Numbered from the stretch's first letter, positions 22,901 through 34,760 are shown. The stretch: 64,000 nucleotides of DNA from Brassica napus (GCF_020379485.1 NC_063452.1:26790770-26854769), one strand, 5' to 3'. Notes: generated by a model from the letters alone, not told the origin. A program made the numbers and translations.

Positions 22901-23505
22901 CCTCTGGAGGCCCAACTTCACAGGTTTCTTCTCGATTTGCTCTTCTAGGGTCTGGTGTTTTTCTCGACGGTTAGGGATTCAGCTATAGCAGCAGTTTCTG
23001 ATGCGGAGGATTTGGAAGACGCAGATGAGCCTCGAATGGTTTTCCATCGCTACAAGCTTCTGAAGCTTAGAAATTTTCTTCTGCTTGATGTCGGATCAAG
23101 CAAAGAAGTTCTTGCCATCAGATTCACCAGCTTATGGATTTTGAAAATTTTAATATGAAATGGTGAAAGCTGAATCAGGAGAGATGGTGAAAATTCAATA
23201 CGATTTGGAAATTAAAAAGAGGAGAGAGGAATGCTAGCTGTTGAATTGTGTGTGTTTACTTTTTCTTTCTCTTAATTCATTTCTATTTTATTTTGTTAAT
23301 CAATTTAGTGTGTTCATTTTTGTGAAGGTTAAATATTAGTTAGATTATAACTTGTAGTTACGATAGAAGGATAACATACATCAAAAACTGTGAAAAAATG
23401 TGTGCGGAGCAACAAGTGTCCTAGAGTGATATAATAAACTCAAAATGTGACTTATAATGTAATACTTTCTTTTATAATTTAACAGATTAAAATAGGCTTT
23501 TAAAA

Positions 23506-23647
23506 ACCATCGCCGAGTTGCCCAGTGGTAAAGGGGCTGCGGTTGTAACTTCCGCCACCAGGATTCGATTCGCGTTGGAAGAGATTTTTTTCAATATTTG
23601 AATTCCCGGTAAAGAGGTGAAAACACATTTTCTTTTACCCAAAAAAT
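23506..23647 (+). mobile_element. tRNA-derived SINE
   Basis: About 142 bp with RNA polymerase III internal promoter motifs: an A-box-like TTGCCCAGTGGTAAAGG and a B-box-like GGATTCGATTC. It ends in an A-rich tail and is flanked by a perfect 13-bp target duplication TAGGCTTTTAAAA (23493-23505 and 23648-23660). The tRNA-like head is too degenerate to be a functional tRNA gene. It lies inside the hAT element near its right end. Confidence 0.8.
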
Positions 23648-23748
23648 TAGGCTTTTAAAATAACACTAAAATTTTTATAGACTTATGGAGCGGACACGCA
23701 TGTTAAATGTCAATATTGTCATGGCTAAGAGACGACACTGCTAATAAG

Positions 23749-24457
23749 ATCCCCTTACTACATATTACCTTCATGTTATTGAGTGGGGAAAAGAGTGCCA
23801 ATTAGAGCTTATGGTGTAATTCATATTCCAATTAGAGTTTAAGAACCTCTAACAATCTTTAATGATGTGTGTTGCTTCTTGTGGTAATAATAGAGAGCAT
23901 CTGAACTTAGTTTTGAAGAAGATTATCAGGCAAATGGGTTGTTGTAAAACTTGACTTTTTTTAATAGAAGTGACTAAACAGATCTCTTTGTTTTAATAAT
24001 GGGTGTAGTTATGTATATTGTAAGGAACCGGTTCACATTTGATCCTTAACCGGGTTTCACTTCACATGTTCTGCATATTTTGATACTATTGGACCATCGA
24101 TCGTAGAGTGGGGATTATTCAAAGAGAATAACTTTTTGATGTTTATAAAATTTTCACAGAATAAGATCCTCTTCTGACAGAAAGAAGACAGTTAAGGAAT
24201 ATTGGAGAGAAATATTCAGTTTTATCTCAGAATCCAATTTGAGAGGCAGTGTTGTATTCCCAAGTTCTCTAATTAGTGTACCTATTGTATTGAGTAGGGT
24301 TTAGGTAACTTAGAGGGTTATTTAGCAATTTAAATTGACAATTTAGAATTTTTTACAAAGACAATCTAATTGTTTCAGTTATGTCCTTAACATTTTTTTT
24401 GATCAAAAAAGTCCTAAACGTTATTTACATAATAAATCTCTAACCTTTCACAGAAAG
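23749..24457 (+). repeat. Decayed copy of the ALN 3' end and GRXS17 upstream region
   Basis: Aligns in blocks with 4219-4540 (start CTAATAAGATCCCCTTACTAC; later GGAACCGGTTCACATTTGATC and GACAGAAAGAAGAC) and with 31800-32260. Positions 23893-23945 look like a degenerate ALN exon 14 (AGAGCATCTGAACTTAG ... GATTATCAGGCAAATGGG). It represents a duplicated ALN-GRXS17 junction with stops and indels. Confidence 0.65.
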
Positions 24458-24690
24458 TGTTGGAGATCCTTCCGAGAGAGCAGAGAAGAGACTGTGTTAA
24501 ATCAATAAATTGTTAATCTTAATCACTTGGAAGATGGGTGGTGCGGTGAAGGATATCGCTTCAAAGTCTGAGCTTGATAACTTTCGCCATAGCGGCGCAC
24601 CAATCGCGCTTCACTTCTGGGCTTGTGGTGTGATGCTTCGAAGCAGTTGGATCAAGTCTTCTCTCACCTCGCTACCGATTTACCTCAGGC
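24458..24690 (+). pseudogene. GRXS17 exon 1 fragment
   Basis: Nearly identical to 32466-32700: the same 5' UTR words (GGAGATCCTTCCGAGAGAG, CTTGGAAGATGGG) and the same first 29 or so codons from an ATG at 24534. One base is missing in GGGCTTGTGG relative to the intact gene, shifting the frame just before the WCDAS thioredoxin-like motif, and homology stops at about 24690. No downstream exons follow. A partial duplicate. Confidence 0.85.
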
Positions 24691-25054
24691 ATGATACACT
24701 TCTCTTGTATACTACATTATGTCTTTATGAGCACGATGATCTGATAAGTATGCGGACGTTGATTCTTTTTGTCTATTTAACAGAAATGAATTTGGTCTGC
24801 TTACTATATCATTTCTTTTTATTTTATTTATTAATTCACTCTATTCTTAGGCTTCACTAAACCAAGTTCAGAAACGAGGATTTAACTATACAATTGCATC
24901 AAGACCAAAGACGAAACTAAGATATGATTCCTCAGGACGAACTAGAATTCCATCAATGAATCCTATCTCGTTCTTAGTGTCTAATGCATTTCTCATCGCC
25001 CATTTCAATCAGAGTGAATGGAGCTTAGTTGTTTTGGCAAGCATCTAAAAGTTA

Positions 25055-25529
25055 TCTTATGTTTGTATATAGATACATCATATTGTTTTCAATATGAAAT
25101 GCATATATCACAGTGCTATTCAATATGAAATGCATATAAACAGTACAAGTCTATAGCTAGTGTCTAGTGGAATACATCTTACTTTGAACACAACAGATCT
25201 CCGAAAATGGATAATGTAATCATATATTACACATTAACAATATATATGTGTAATTAGTTCTTTTACATGTGTGTATATAGATGTGTAATTAGTCTTATGT
25301 TTGTATATAGATATATCACATTGTTTTCAATATGAAATGCATATATCACAATGCTATATATTCAATATGAAATACAAACATCTGCAGTACAAGTCTATAG
25401 CTAGTGTCTAGTGGAATACATCAGATCTCTGAAAATGGATATTGTAATCATATATTACACATTAACAATATATATATGTGTTATGTGTAACTAGTTCTTT
25501 TACATGTGTGTATATAGATGTCTAATTAG
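25055..25529. repeat. Tandem duplication of a ~238-bp AT-rich unit
   Basis: The units at 25055-25292 and 25293-25529 share TCTTATGTTTGTATATAGAT, TTCAATATGAAATGCATATA, GTCTATAGCTAGTGTCTAGT and TTTTACATGTGTGTATATAG. A third unit begins at 25530 but is lost after about 15 bases. No coding potential. Confidence 0.8.
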
Positions 25530-27004
25530 TCTTTATGTTTGTGCAAGATGTTTCGATAGCTGCTCCAGATTTCAGAGAGACAGATCTCACCAAAGCATCA
25601 AGTCTCCTTTTACGGCAAAAATAATAGACCCAAGCTCCATATTATACGATGTAAGTAATTAACCTTTTTACCAATTCAAACACAAAAACTAGAAACTAAA
25701 ATCTAAAAATCAAAACTTAAATCTAAAACCCATATATACAATAGTTAATAGCAATATTAGTTATTTAGCTTATATTTTTATTTCAGTATCATCCCCGACC
25801 GAGGTATGTAGTGCATTCGGACACATTCACACATTCAATGCAAGAGGTCATAGAGATCAGTCTCACCTGACTTAGGCAGGTAGCACCTCATCTTTACGGA
25901 CTACTAGACCCATAGACGGTATTATTATTGTTAATTTCTAAATTTTCAACAAAATTTTGCTAATTTTTAATATTTCAACAATTTTTTAATTACTAAAAGT
26001 TTTTGAATTATATTTTTAATATCCTTCGACCAAGATGCCTCGAGTGATAGCCGAGCTCCGATCTAGGAAATTCTTTGCTTCCCTTGATAGTTTCTTTGTA
26101 CAACTGCCGAATTATGACTTTATTTTTCATGTTGGTTGATGTAGCTTTACATGTTGCTTGACAGCTTTAAATAAATAAAAAAGAACATGATAACAAAATT
26201 TGGGCAACTTTTGGATTACATTAGCTCATAGAGAATATAGTGCATCTTAATAAATGAATTGGTATAAGATATTGAGCATATGATTGGATTTCTAAGGTAT
26301 GTATTAGTAATAAAAGTCTTTAAATTTGTGTAAAGAATATAATTCCAAAATAGTAACCCACTTAACAATAAATAAAAAACTATTTTATCCAGAATATACT
26401 CATATTAGAACTTTATTGTCTTAGCAGGTTTTAAAATTTTAGCCACTGCCCAAAAGTAAAACATAGAAGTAAAGATTGTACAGAGCTTAACAATAATCAG
26501 AACGTAAATTAGCTTACAGTAGTACATCTATTATGGATAAAAGTCTCATATACTCTTAATGGGGAAAAAGTAATCTAAAGAAGAGAGAGCCAAAAGTTTA
26601 GATTTGTAATAAAGAGAAGGGAATTAGGTTTGAAGTAGGAATGGTAGAACTTGTAAATCGATAGATGTATTAGGGATTAATTGTGTTTTTGATAGATTTC
26701 ATATTAAAAATAAATGAAAAAGAGAGAAGTATATGAGTTTTTTTTCCCAATACGAGTATATCATACTTTGATTCATGTATATTATACATGAGACTATTGA
26801 CAAATCATTTTTACGTATCAACTAAGGGAAATAACATGCTTGAATCCTAACTACACAATCTATCTTAATAGATCAAAGATAAACTTTTAAAAGCCAAAAT
26901 ATAATTCTCTCTTGAGAATCAGAGTGAAGGAGTAACTCTCATTTCTATGAAATATAAGAAAGAGAAGCGAAGAGGGCATATTATTAAAGTAAAGCTTTAA
27001 TAAA
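25530..27004. other. AT-rich intergenic DNA, nothing recognised
   Basis: No ORF with family features. Short GC-richer islands at 25545-25625, 25790-25920 and 26025-26110 could be exon debris, but no protein family was recognised on either strand. Confidence 0.4.
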
Positions 27005-27346
27005 CACGCTTTGTTACTTTTAAAGCTTCCAGTCAGGAATAGGAAGGGGGACAACTAACAAGTGTTTCAACATACGTCTTCAGAAACCCACAGGTAGAGA
27101 GAGACAAACTAGTCTCAACATTTGTCTAACTTTTCTCCTCTAAGTTGTAGGAAAGCAATTTTGATTCTCTTCCAAATTTTAATAGCAATCCTCCATAAGT
27201 TATCGCATACACTAACCGAATCTTATCGATACGACAACTAGTCGAGATTTCAAGAATGCCAAGCGAGAGACTGCACACCTTGCTCCAAGATTTGATACCA
27301 CCACCACCATCATGTTGGGCAGACAAAACGATTAAACCACCAGACA
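27005..27346 (-). pseudogene. F-box gene fragment (C-terminal third)
   Basis: Minus-strand translation SAQHDGGGGIKSWSKVCSLSLGILEISTSCRIDKIRLVYAITYGGLLLKFGRESKLLSYNLEEKS matches the C-terminal part of the F-box gene at 43398-44627, and the nucleotide match continues through its last coding segment (about 27005-27120). The F-box domain is absent. At 27347-27380 the sequence switches to a piece resembling ALN intron 3. A mosaic pseudogene. Confidence 0.85.
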
Positions 27347-27386
27347 GATCCTGTTTTGTCTCTTTGCTTGCTTACTTTTATCTATA

Positions 27387-27415
27387 CTAGTGGTATTCCG
27401 GCGTTAAGCGCCGGG
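27387..27415 (-). mobile_element. Helitron 3' terminus (minus orientation)
   Basis: Read on the minus strand: a GC-rich hairpin (CCGGCG ... CGCCGG, 27398-27414), then a short AT spacer and CTAG followed by T. This is the classic Helitron end. The 5' TC terminus, expected at higher coordinates, could not be placed, so only the end is annotated. Confidence 0.55.
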
Positions 27416-30400
27416 TTCGTATGTTTTTTTCTTAAATGAATTCACAATTAATTTTATGGTCTTAGTAAAAAAAATATGTTCTTAAATATGAAAATAAAAA
27501 TATGTCGAAAGAGATTGATATTTTTTCTGATCCTTTTGATAGTAGTTAGCTACCATAGTGTATTACTTTGTTTTGATGATACTTAGTTCAAAGTGAAATA
27601 GCATAAGTGGTTGTGACTAATGGATTCAATAAAAATATAATAAAAAACTGATAATCGTAACAAAGTTAGTTGGAATTTAAACATATAGTATTGATGTTTT
27701 ATTTATAGAACATACTTATAGTGTTAAGTATCATGTGGACATTATATAAAAGGAACGTTATCGAAATTTTATTTTAGAGAGTAATCTGAATTTAAACGTG
27801 TGTGATGAAGTTTTGTTCATATATTCTTCTTATTTGATTTTTGGTATGAAACTAACTCTAGCAATAGAACATATTAGTAAAAGAGGAAAAACATTTATAT
27901 CTTTTGTTTGAAAATAATAACGAAAATCGAAAACAGTTTGTAAATAAAACAGAAAATTGGAACATAAGAAACCCCTTATAAATTGTAATAATGATGAATC
28001 ATAGATGACATTTTCTACATATGGGACAATTTATGTTTGTACAAAGTCATTGATCAATGCAGTAGAAATGGAAAGTATGGCCGCAAGTAAAAGAGCATAG
28101 ATAGGTTTCGTTGTTGCAGCTTTCACGATTTCGCAAGTAGACGGTCCATATAACTTTCATAAACAAAAAAATAATTTGCAGATTCAGGAGCTGCCGCGTG
28201 TCCAAAAACGTCCACCATCCCTACTGACGTGGCGGTCTGTGGAAAAAGAAAAGACAACTTTATTAGCACAGATATTTCATTTACCGGTGACATTTTATCT
28301 TGAATTTAATTCAAATAATCAAAATAACAAAACAAAAATTGAATTACTGTAGTAGAATATAATAAATAAAGTTTTGAATGTTTACAAACCGTACCGAACC
28401 GCACCGCTGTTAATAGCAACATAAATCTTTACATATATATGTATGTATATTTTTGTTATTATTAAGACCACACCACAATTGTTTCACACTTGTTCTCTAT
28501 GTTATCATCTAGACTCTAAGGTAAGTAGACACTATTAAAAAGTTAATATTATTGTTTTATAGTTTGTTTGTATGTTTTAATATTTTATGATCAAGTAGAC
28601 CATCTACTTCATATAACCGATTAAAATTTTCAAAACAGTTGCTATTGATTACTTTTAGAATATGGTTAAATGGTTTTTTATTATATATATTTTGGTTAGG
28701 TTTATATGAGCATAATTATTATTTTTTATTTTTTTTAATTAAAGTTTCATTAGTTAGATTTAATTTTGTGTGATGGGGTGTTACAAAATTAGAATACTAA
28801 AGATGATGTGCCATCACGACCCATTTTTTGTCTATAAATTGTAATAGTTTTAAAGTAAAAAAAATTAACTTAAACATTAATGTCATTTTATTTTATGTAT
28901 TCAACTTGTTATAATATTTTATAAATTTAGTTTAATTATTTGAGAGATTATATCTTGAATACCGAAATTTATAATTTGATGACTAATAACATTGGCTTAG
29001 TAAATATTGAAGCTATATTTTATTTTAATACCTTAATTTGTTCACTATTTAATTTTAGTAAATAATCTGTTTATTTTATAAATAATTTAAAAATAGGTAA
29101 GAGACTTTTAATATGAATGCATTCTATGTTTAGGTATTACATTAAAATACGTTGGATACATTAGCGCATTAACATATGTAAATGTATTGATCATTGGTTG
29201 CGTAGAAGATTACAGACCTTTCATATCTGTTATATTTGAAACATACATCTATTATCACTTTAAGCTCTTAAGTAAACACTTATAAGAAAATAGAGTTGGA
29301 AATTTGAAAACCTTATCGAAATTCATCGAGGATGCTTTAACCTAAAGTTGATCTTGACATGAACGTAGCTGGTATTAGCTAAATTTATGATGAATGCTTT
29401 AACCTAAAATATGGAAAGTAATTTAAAGGTACCATGGTTGATGGGGGTGGAGACTCCTAAATCAATTAAAATGATCTAAAAACATTTTTGTAATAAGTTT
29501 TATTGGAAGTAGTCAAAAGCCATAAACATATCTTAAGTAATGATATATGATAAATTGTTTCAGTGGTCCAAACCACAAACGACAATGTTTCGTTTATTTT
29601 TCTTTAAGATAATGTATTTTATAAGACAAAATAGTATAAAATATGAGCAAGACAGAAACAGTATAAAGATATGAGTACGTTTCTGTACAAAAGGTATTCT
29701 CATGCCATCCCCTGCTAGAGAATCAGTTGAGTTTATATTTCTCGGTCAACTTGCCTTTGGTATTCCTACATCCTTTCATTAAGTGACGCCATCGTATAGT
29801 TCTACACCAGTGTTCTTCAGCCAACATCTTCAATGAGATTTCAATTAAAGACATATTTCGTGAGCTATCTCTTAGATAAGAGACGACCGGATACATAGAG
29901 GCAGAAAACCATGCTACGAAGAGTTTTGTATCATCAGACCTGATTAATAAAAGGCTCCATTCGATGCAGAAGCTGTATCCCTGAAGAAAAAGAGTCGCTT
30001 CCTAAGAAAGAAAATCTAGTAGTTCTTAACAGGAAACATGAAAAGAGCATCATTGTATGATATGGTTCCTAGCAAAGCCAAACCTAATGGTTCAAGTTAA
30101 CGGAAGTTTTTCTGTTTCTTATAATTGCTTTGTAAGAAAAATCTTCAGCATTTGAAGAAACATAGAGCATCAACCGTCCTGTTGACTACTTAACAAAAAT
30201 CAAAGCTTCTGCATTAGAGATATCTACTAATCTGACCAGGAAGAAATAAGCCAAAATTATGTATAGTTGTCAAAAGAAAATAGCTTGGAATTTTTTTTAC
30301 AGAGTCATCACCTTGCTTGAAAAAGTTGTTCTCGAGCTATGTAAGTCGTGAAATGTCTCTCGACCAAAATTCCCTTTTCCAGAAGAAAAAAAAAATGATT

Positions 30401-31440
30401 ATGACTTATGAAAATAAAAGAAATTTTTCATAAACCTCAATTATGGTGATGAACAGTAATACACCACATCTGATATGAGCTTCGGTTTAATTGAGGATAT
30501 ATTCTCCTTATTTAGTCAACTGACCGTTTTTACCTTCGTATATCATTGAGAGGCACTGCCTTTTCTTTCACTCATCCCTTCATGTAGCTTTGAGTTCTGA
30601 CTGTGTTAAACCTGCAAAGAAATTAGAGTGTTAGTTCACACTTGAGATACAATTCTTGAGTGGTATTAGCGATTGAACAAAGGGCCGTCAGATAGCCTCA
30701 TATTGCAAGAGAGATGTGAGGCATGCTGGGAGGAATAAAGGAGGCATGCTTGAGAAGCCATGACTTTACTCAAAGAAAAAGAATCAATTTTCTACAATTG
30801 CCTACGTTCTCAGGTCTACATTATGGTGAACCGGGCCTGTTTCTCCCCTCGCGTTGCTAAAGCCTGGCTCGAAGCGAAGGGATTGGATTTCACCTCCCCA
30901 ATACTGTAAACCAATAATAATATTAAAAATCCAGAAGCCATTCAAATACGATTATAGACTGGAATCTGGGAAAATTCAAACCTGAATAAACGCTGCCAAT
31001 CAGCTCTTGTTTTTTTACGGACTGAAAGCACAAACCCAAGTCGAGTCGCAGTCGATCGACGAAACCAAATCTGCAAAAAAGGAAAGAAGAAATATCACCA
31101 AAAAATAGTAAAATTTTTCTAAGCGTATGAAGAGACCTTTCGCCGGTTAGGTAACTAAGAGTCTGAGCTCGAATTAATAATGCAGCGAGTGGTATGACGA
31201 TGTTAATGGTCTGACTAAAGGAGAAAATTAATGGGAAAGAGAAGACGTTACAAGAATCTAATCAGAGGCGGCTAGGATGAAAGACGTCATGTGCTTGACA
31301 GACAAACAAATGGGCTTAAACAAACAAACCTGATATTAGCCCATAATATTTTTCAGAATTATCTTGCGAACTAAAAATTAGTATAGTTGCTTTTTTTTTA
31401 TGTGACAGGTGGTGCAAAATGCCCATTCGTGCTTGCCGAC
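27416..31440. other. Long AT-rich intergenic region, no supportable gene
   Basis: Positions 27416-29650 are AT-rich and probably belong in part to the Helitron ending at 27387. Positions 29650-31300 are less AT-rich and contain splice-like and UTR-like stretches, mainly on the minus strand (for example 30840-31080), but no coding frame. They could be a decayed or non-coding transcription unit. A hairpin lies at 30436-30496 (arms CCTCAATTA/TAATTGAGG). Confidence 0.35.
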
Positions 31441-31454
31441 GTGGACGCATGAGA

Positions 31455-32260
31455 AGGGAAGTAAGTTATGCCACATTGATTGATATGCCCTTAAACACTT
31501 GTTCTCTCCTGAAACTTTGAAACTCAAGTTAAGCAAGCCTCTTTAGTTTTTTCAGTTCTAAGGTTCAGTGACACTATGCTTATAGGCATCATTCTTTTGT
31601 GGTAAACTTTTGCTTTTAATGTTAGTGAACTCAACAGGTTTGTTGTAATGATTTGGTTGTGTATAATGCAAATAACTGATTCACGTTAGATCCTTAACTG
31701 GGTTTCCCTATAAGGGAGATAGTTTTGCTTTACCGGGTGTTTCATGTGGTGAGGTCACAGGCTCACAGCCCGGTCTACACTTCTCTAGCCTAAGTATTGT
31801 GTTGCCTCTTGTGGTGATAAAAGAGAGCATGAGCTTATTTTGGAACAAGATTATCAGGCAAACGGGTTCATGTAAGAAGATTATCAGACGAACGGGTTCA
31901 TGTAAGACCATCTTCAATGGTTTATTCTATTTTTCATACTAAAATGTAGTAATTTTATAATAAAATTGAGTTATATTCTAATAATATTCTAGTTTAGAGA
32001 GAAAAATAGACTGATGAAAAAAAAAAATTATATAAACTTATTTTTTACTCTATTATAGAATGAAAAACAAAATATTGCTAGAATACTTTTACTTTAAATT
32101 CTATTTTAGAGTGGAAAATAAATTACGGTTAGAAATGCCCAAAGTGACTCAACATATCTCTTTGTTGCAATAATGGCTCTGGTTATGCATATTGTAAGGA
32201 ACCGGTGCACCATCCTTAACCGGGTTTCACTTCACAAATTTTGCAATTTGCATATTTTAA
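31455..32260 (+). repeat. Decayed ALN fragments upstream of GRXS17
   Basis: 31470-31545 resembles ALN exon 4 and its donor (CCACATTGATTGATATGCCC, then CTCCTGAAACTTTGAAACTCAAG) with a short internal deletion. 31822-31905 holds two tandem degenerate copies of the exon 14 start (GATTATCAGGCAAACGGG, GATTATCAGACGAACGGG). 32148-32260 matches the shared intergenic block at 4329-4410 and 23970-24060. These pieces sit directly in the GRXS17 upstream region. Confidence 0.7.
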
Positions 32261-32539
32261 TTTTAGTATTTAGTTATTACTGATATGATTAATTAAAATA
32301 ATAGTTATAAACAAAGATATGTTTGCCTAATTTAAAAGGATTAGGCAATTTAGCAATTTAGCCAAACTAATCCTAATTGTTTTTGTATAGTCCTTAAACT
32401 ATGTTTTTGATCAAAAAAGTCATCAGCATTATTTACATAAATCCCTAACCTTTATTAGTAATCGATCACAGAAAAGTGCTGGAGATCCTTCCGAGAGAGA
32501 AGAGAAGCCACTGTTGTATTAATCTTAATCGCTTGGAAG

Positions 32540-34007
32540 ATGGGTGGTGCGGTGAAGGATATCGCTTCAAAGTCTGAGCTTGATAACTTGCGCCAGAGCG
32601 GCGCACCAATCGCGCTTCACTTCTGGGCTTCGTGGTGTGATGCTTCGAAGCAGATGGATCAAGTCTTCTCTCACCTCGCTACTGATTTCCCTCGCGCCCA
32701 CTTCTTTAGGGTTCGTTCGCTCTCTCTCTCTCTTCTCTGAATCTCTGACCAATCAATTCATCTCCCCTTTTGATGCTCTTGTCAGGTAGAAGCTGAGGAA
32801 CATCCTGAGATATCTGAAGCTTACTCTGTTTCTGCTGTTCCCTTTTTCGTCTTCTTCAAGGTAAAAGTTTACAACTTTAGATCAGTGAAAGATTAGGGTT
32901 TAGGGTTTTTGATCGAAAGTTTAGCAGTGAAGTATTATGATTTAGGGTTTAGTTTTTTTGACTAGTCTGTGTCTCTTGTTAGAATGTTTACCGAGTTTGG
33001 TAGAGCAAGAAGATGAAACCCTCCCAATGAATCTAGGTTTTGAGCATATAGGAGAAGAAGACATTAGTAATACTTCATCTGTGTTCATACCTTTGCTTAT
33101 TGTCACTGTAACTGTTGAGATTGATATTGAAAGTTGTTACCTTTGTCTGACTTTAAAGTGTTTTCTTGTCTCCCACGATTTGTTGTTATTGAAGGATGGC
33201 AAAGCTGTGGATACCCTTGAAGGCGCAGATCCATCGAGTTTAGCCAACAAGGTTGGCAAAATAGCTGGTTCTAGTACTTCTTCTGAGCCTGCAAGCCTAG
33301 GGTTAGCTGCACGGCCGACGATTCTTGAAACCGTGAAGGAGAACGCGAAAGCTACCGTGAAAGACCGAGCTCAGCCTGCGCCCACCACTGAAAATCTCAA
33401 TGACCGTTTGGAGAAATTCACTAACTCTCACCCTGTCATGTTGTTCATGAAAGGCACTCCTGAAGAGCCTAGGTGCGGGTTTAGCAGGCAAGTAGTGGGC
33501 GTTTTAAGAGAGGAGAATGTTGATTTCGGAAGCTTCGATATACTTTCTGACAACCAAGTGCGTGAAGGTCTGAAGAAATTCTCAAACTGGCCAACGTTTC
33601 CTCAGCTGTACTGCAACGGGGAGCTTCTAGGAGGATCAGACATTGTCCTGGAGATGCAAAAGAGCGGCGAGCTGAGACAAGTGTTGTCTGAGAAAGGGAA
33701 ACAGAGTCTTGAAGATAGGTTGAAGACGTTGATTAACTCGGAGAAGGTTATGCTTTTTATGAAAGGTTCGCCGGATGAACCAAAGTGTGGGTTTAGCTCA
33801 AAAGTGGTGAAAGCACTTAGAGATGAGAATGTGAGTTTCGGGTCGTTTGACATATTGAGTGATGAAGAAGTGAGACAAGGGATAAAGAGTTTCTCAAACT
33901 GGCCTACATTTCCTCAGCTTTACTATAAAGGTGAGTTAGTTGGAGGATGTGATATCATTATGGAGCTGAGTAACAGCGGTGACCTCGGAGCAACACTATC
34001 TGAGTAA
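32540..34007 (+). CDS. GRXS17: Monothiol glutaredoxin S17 with two Grx domains
   Basis: Exons 32540-32710, 32786-32860 and 33195-34007 give 352 aa. GRXS17 proteins are cytosolic/nuclear iron-sulfur-binding redox proteins with roles in auxin response, thermotolerance and iron homeostasis. Visible domains are an N-terminal thioredoxin-like domain (about 1-105) with WCDAS, a Grx domain with CGFS (Cys176), and a second Grx domain with CGFS (Cys280), ending LSE. Arabidopsis GRXS17 is about 488 aa, with one thioredoxin-like and three Grx domains. This copy lacks one whole Grx repeat. The junction [20 protein letters not shown] joins the end of the first Grx repeat to the end of the second in frame, and a short linker deletion follows (EKGKQSLED). 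The ORF is otherwise intact and the start context equals that of the duplicate at 24534. It could be a functional short form or an early-stage pseudogene. Confidence 0.93.
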
Positions 34008-34339
34008 TCACTAGCCTATCTCTCTTTCCCTTTTTTGCCTGGTTGTGGACTTGTGGTGAGAAGATTCTAGTTCCGGTTTAGGTGTTATAAGACATTGTTA
34101 TTTACTTAAGGTTTTGTCTGGTTATTTCAATGATTGAGGAAACATTTTTTCGCATATCAGAATCATGATTTGTTGGCTTGTTGTAAGTCCTTGCATGCTC
34201 CAACGTCCACTGATAGAACTCTATATCTTACGCTCGTTAACATATTAACACCAAGGGGAGGAGTGGAATATATATAAAATATTGGTTAAATGATGATCAT
34301 TCACATATTGTCCGGTTCTTCGAGTAGTCCACATTAAGA
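34008..34339. other. GRXS17 3' flank
   Basis: 3' UTR and flank of GRXS17, with no further gene. It leads directly into the tandem array. Confidence 0.5.
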
Positions 34340-34760
34340 AATACTGACTGCATGGGGAAACTTTATGGATTTGTAACGCTGGATGACATTCAAACAGATT
34401 TTTTGTTTCCTCAGCTCCGCTCTAGAAATACTGTATATGACATTTAATTCCTCTCTAGTTTATACCCTAAATAAATTAATAAAATATTCTACTAGAAACT
34501 AAAAGTTACATAGGAATAGTGGAATGTTGTATCGAATGAATGCGTAGAAAAGTCAATGCGTGTATAATTTTTAGTAATAAACTCAATTTGTGAAAAGATA
34601 AATGATTACATGGAAAAACTTTATGGATTTGTAATTTATTTTGATAAAGCCCATATTCATTAAGCCCATATTCAACGAAAACACGGTTTATTGTTTCTTT
34701 TGCTTCACATTGGAAACGCTTTTATATCACATTTAGTTCTTCTCTTATTGTTATGGTAAA

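Larger units (their letters stand above)
17704..23740 (-). mobile_element. hAT-superfamily DNA transposon, decayed
   Basis: The left end reads CAGTGCCGTCTTAACC. The right end, reverse complemented, reads CAGTGTCGTCTCTTAGCC, giving imperfect terminal inverted repeats. The flanking 8-mers ATAATAAG (17696-17703) and CTAATAAG (23741-23748) match at 7 of 8 bases, as expected for the 8-bp hAT target duplication. A paralogous unoccupied site lies at 4209-4240 (...GCCTATTGTCTAATAAGATCCCC). The transposase remnant is at the left, on the minus strand. The right 3.5 kb has no transposase sequence and includes a SINE. Total 6.0 kb. Confidence 0.75.

Noticed and set aside
23506..23590. Functional tRNA gene
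   Set aside because: A and B boxes are present but the cloverleaf is degraded, and the unit is flanked by target duplications and an A-rich tail, so it is a SINE.
30436..30530. C/D-box snoRNA-like signal (GTGATGA at about 30450, CTGA at about 30470 and 30522, flanking complementary arms)
   Set aside because: The box spacing does not fit the stem that actually forms (CCTCAATTA/TAATTGAGG closes 16 bases after the first CTGA), and no guide match to rRNA could be verified. Kept only as a hairpin.
32958..33194. N-terminal extension of the last GRXS17 exon (open from 32958)
   Set aside because: It is intron 2 that happens to be open; acceptor GAAG/GATGGC at 33195 restores the conserved thioredoxin-like sequence.
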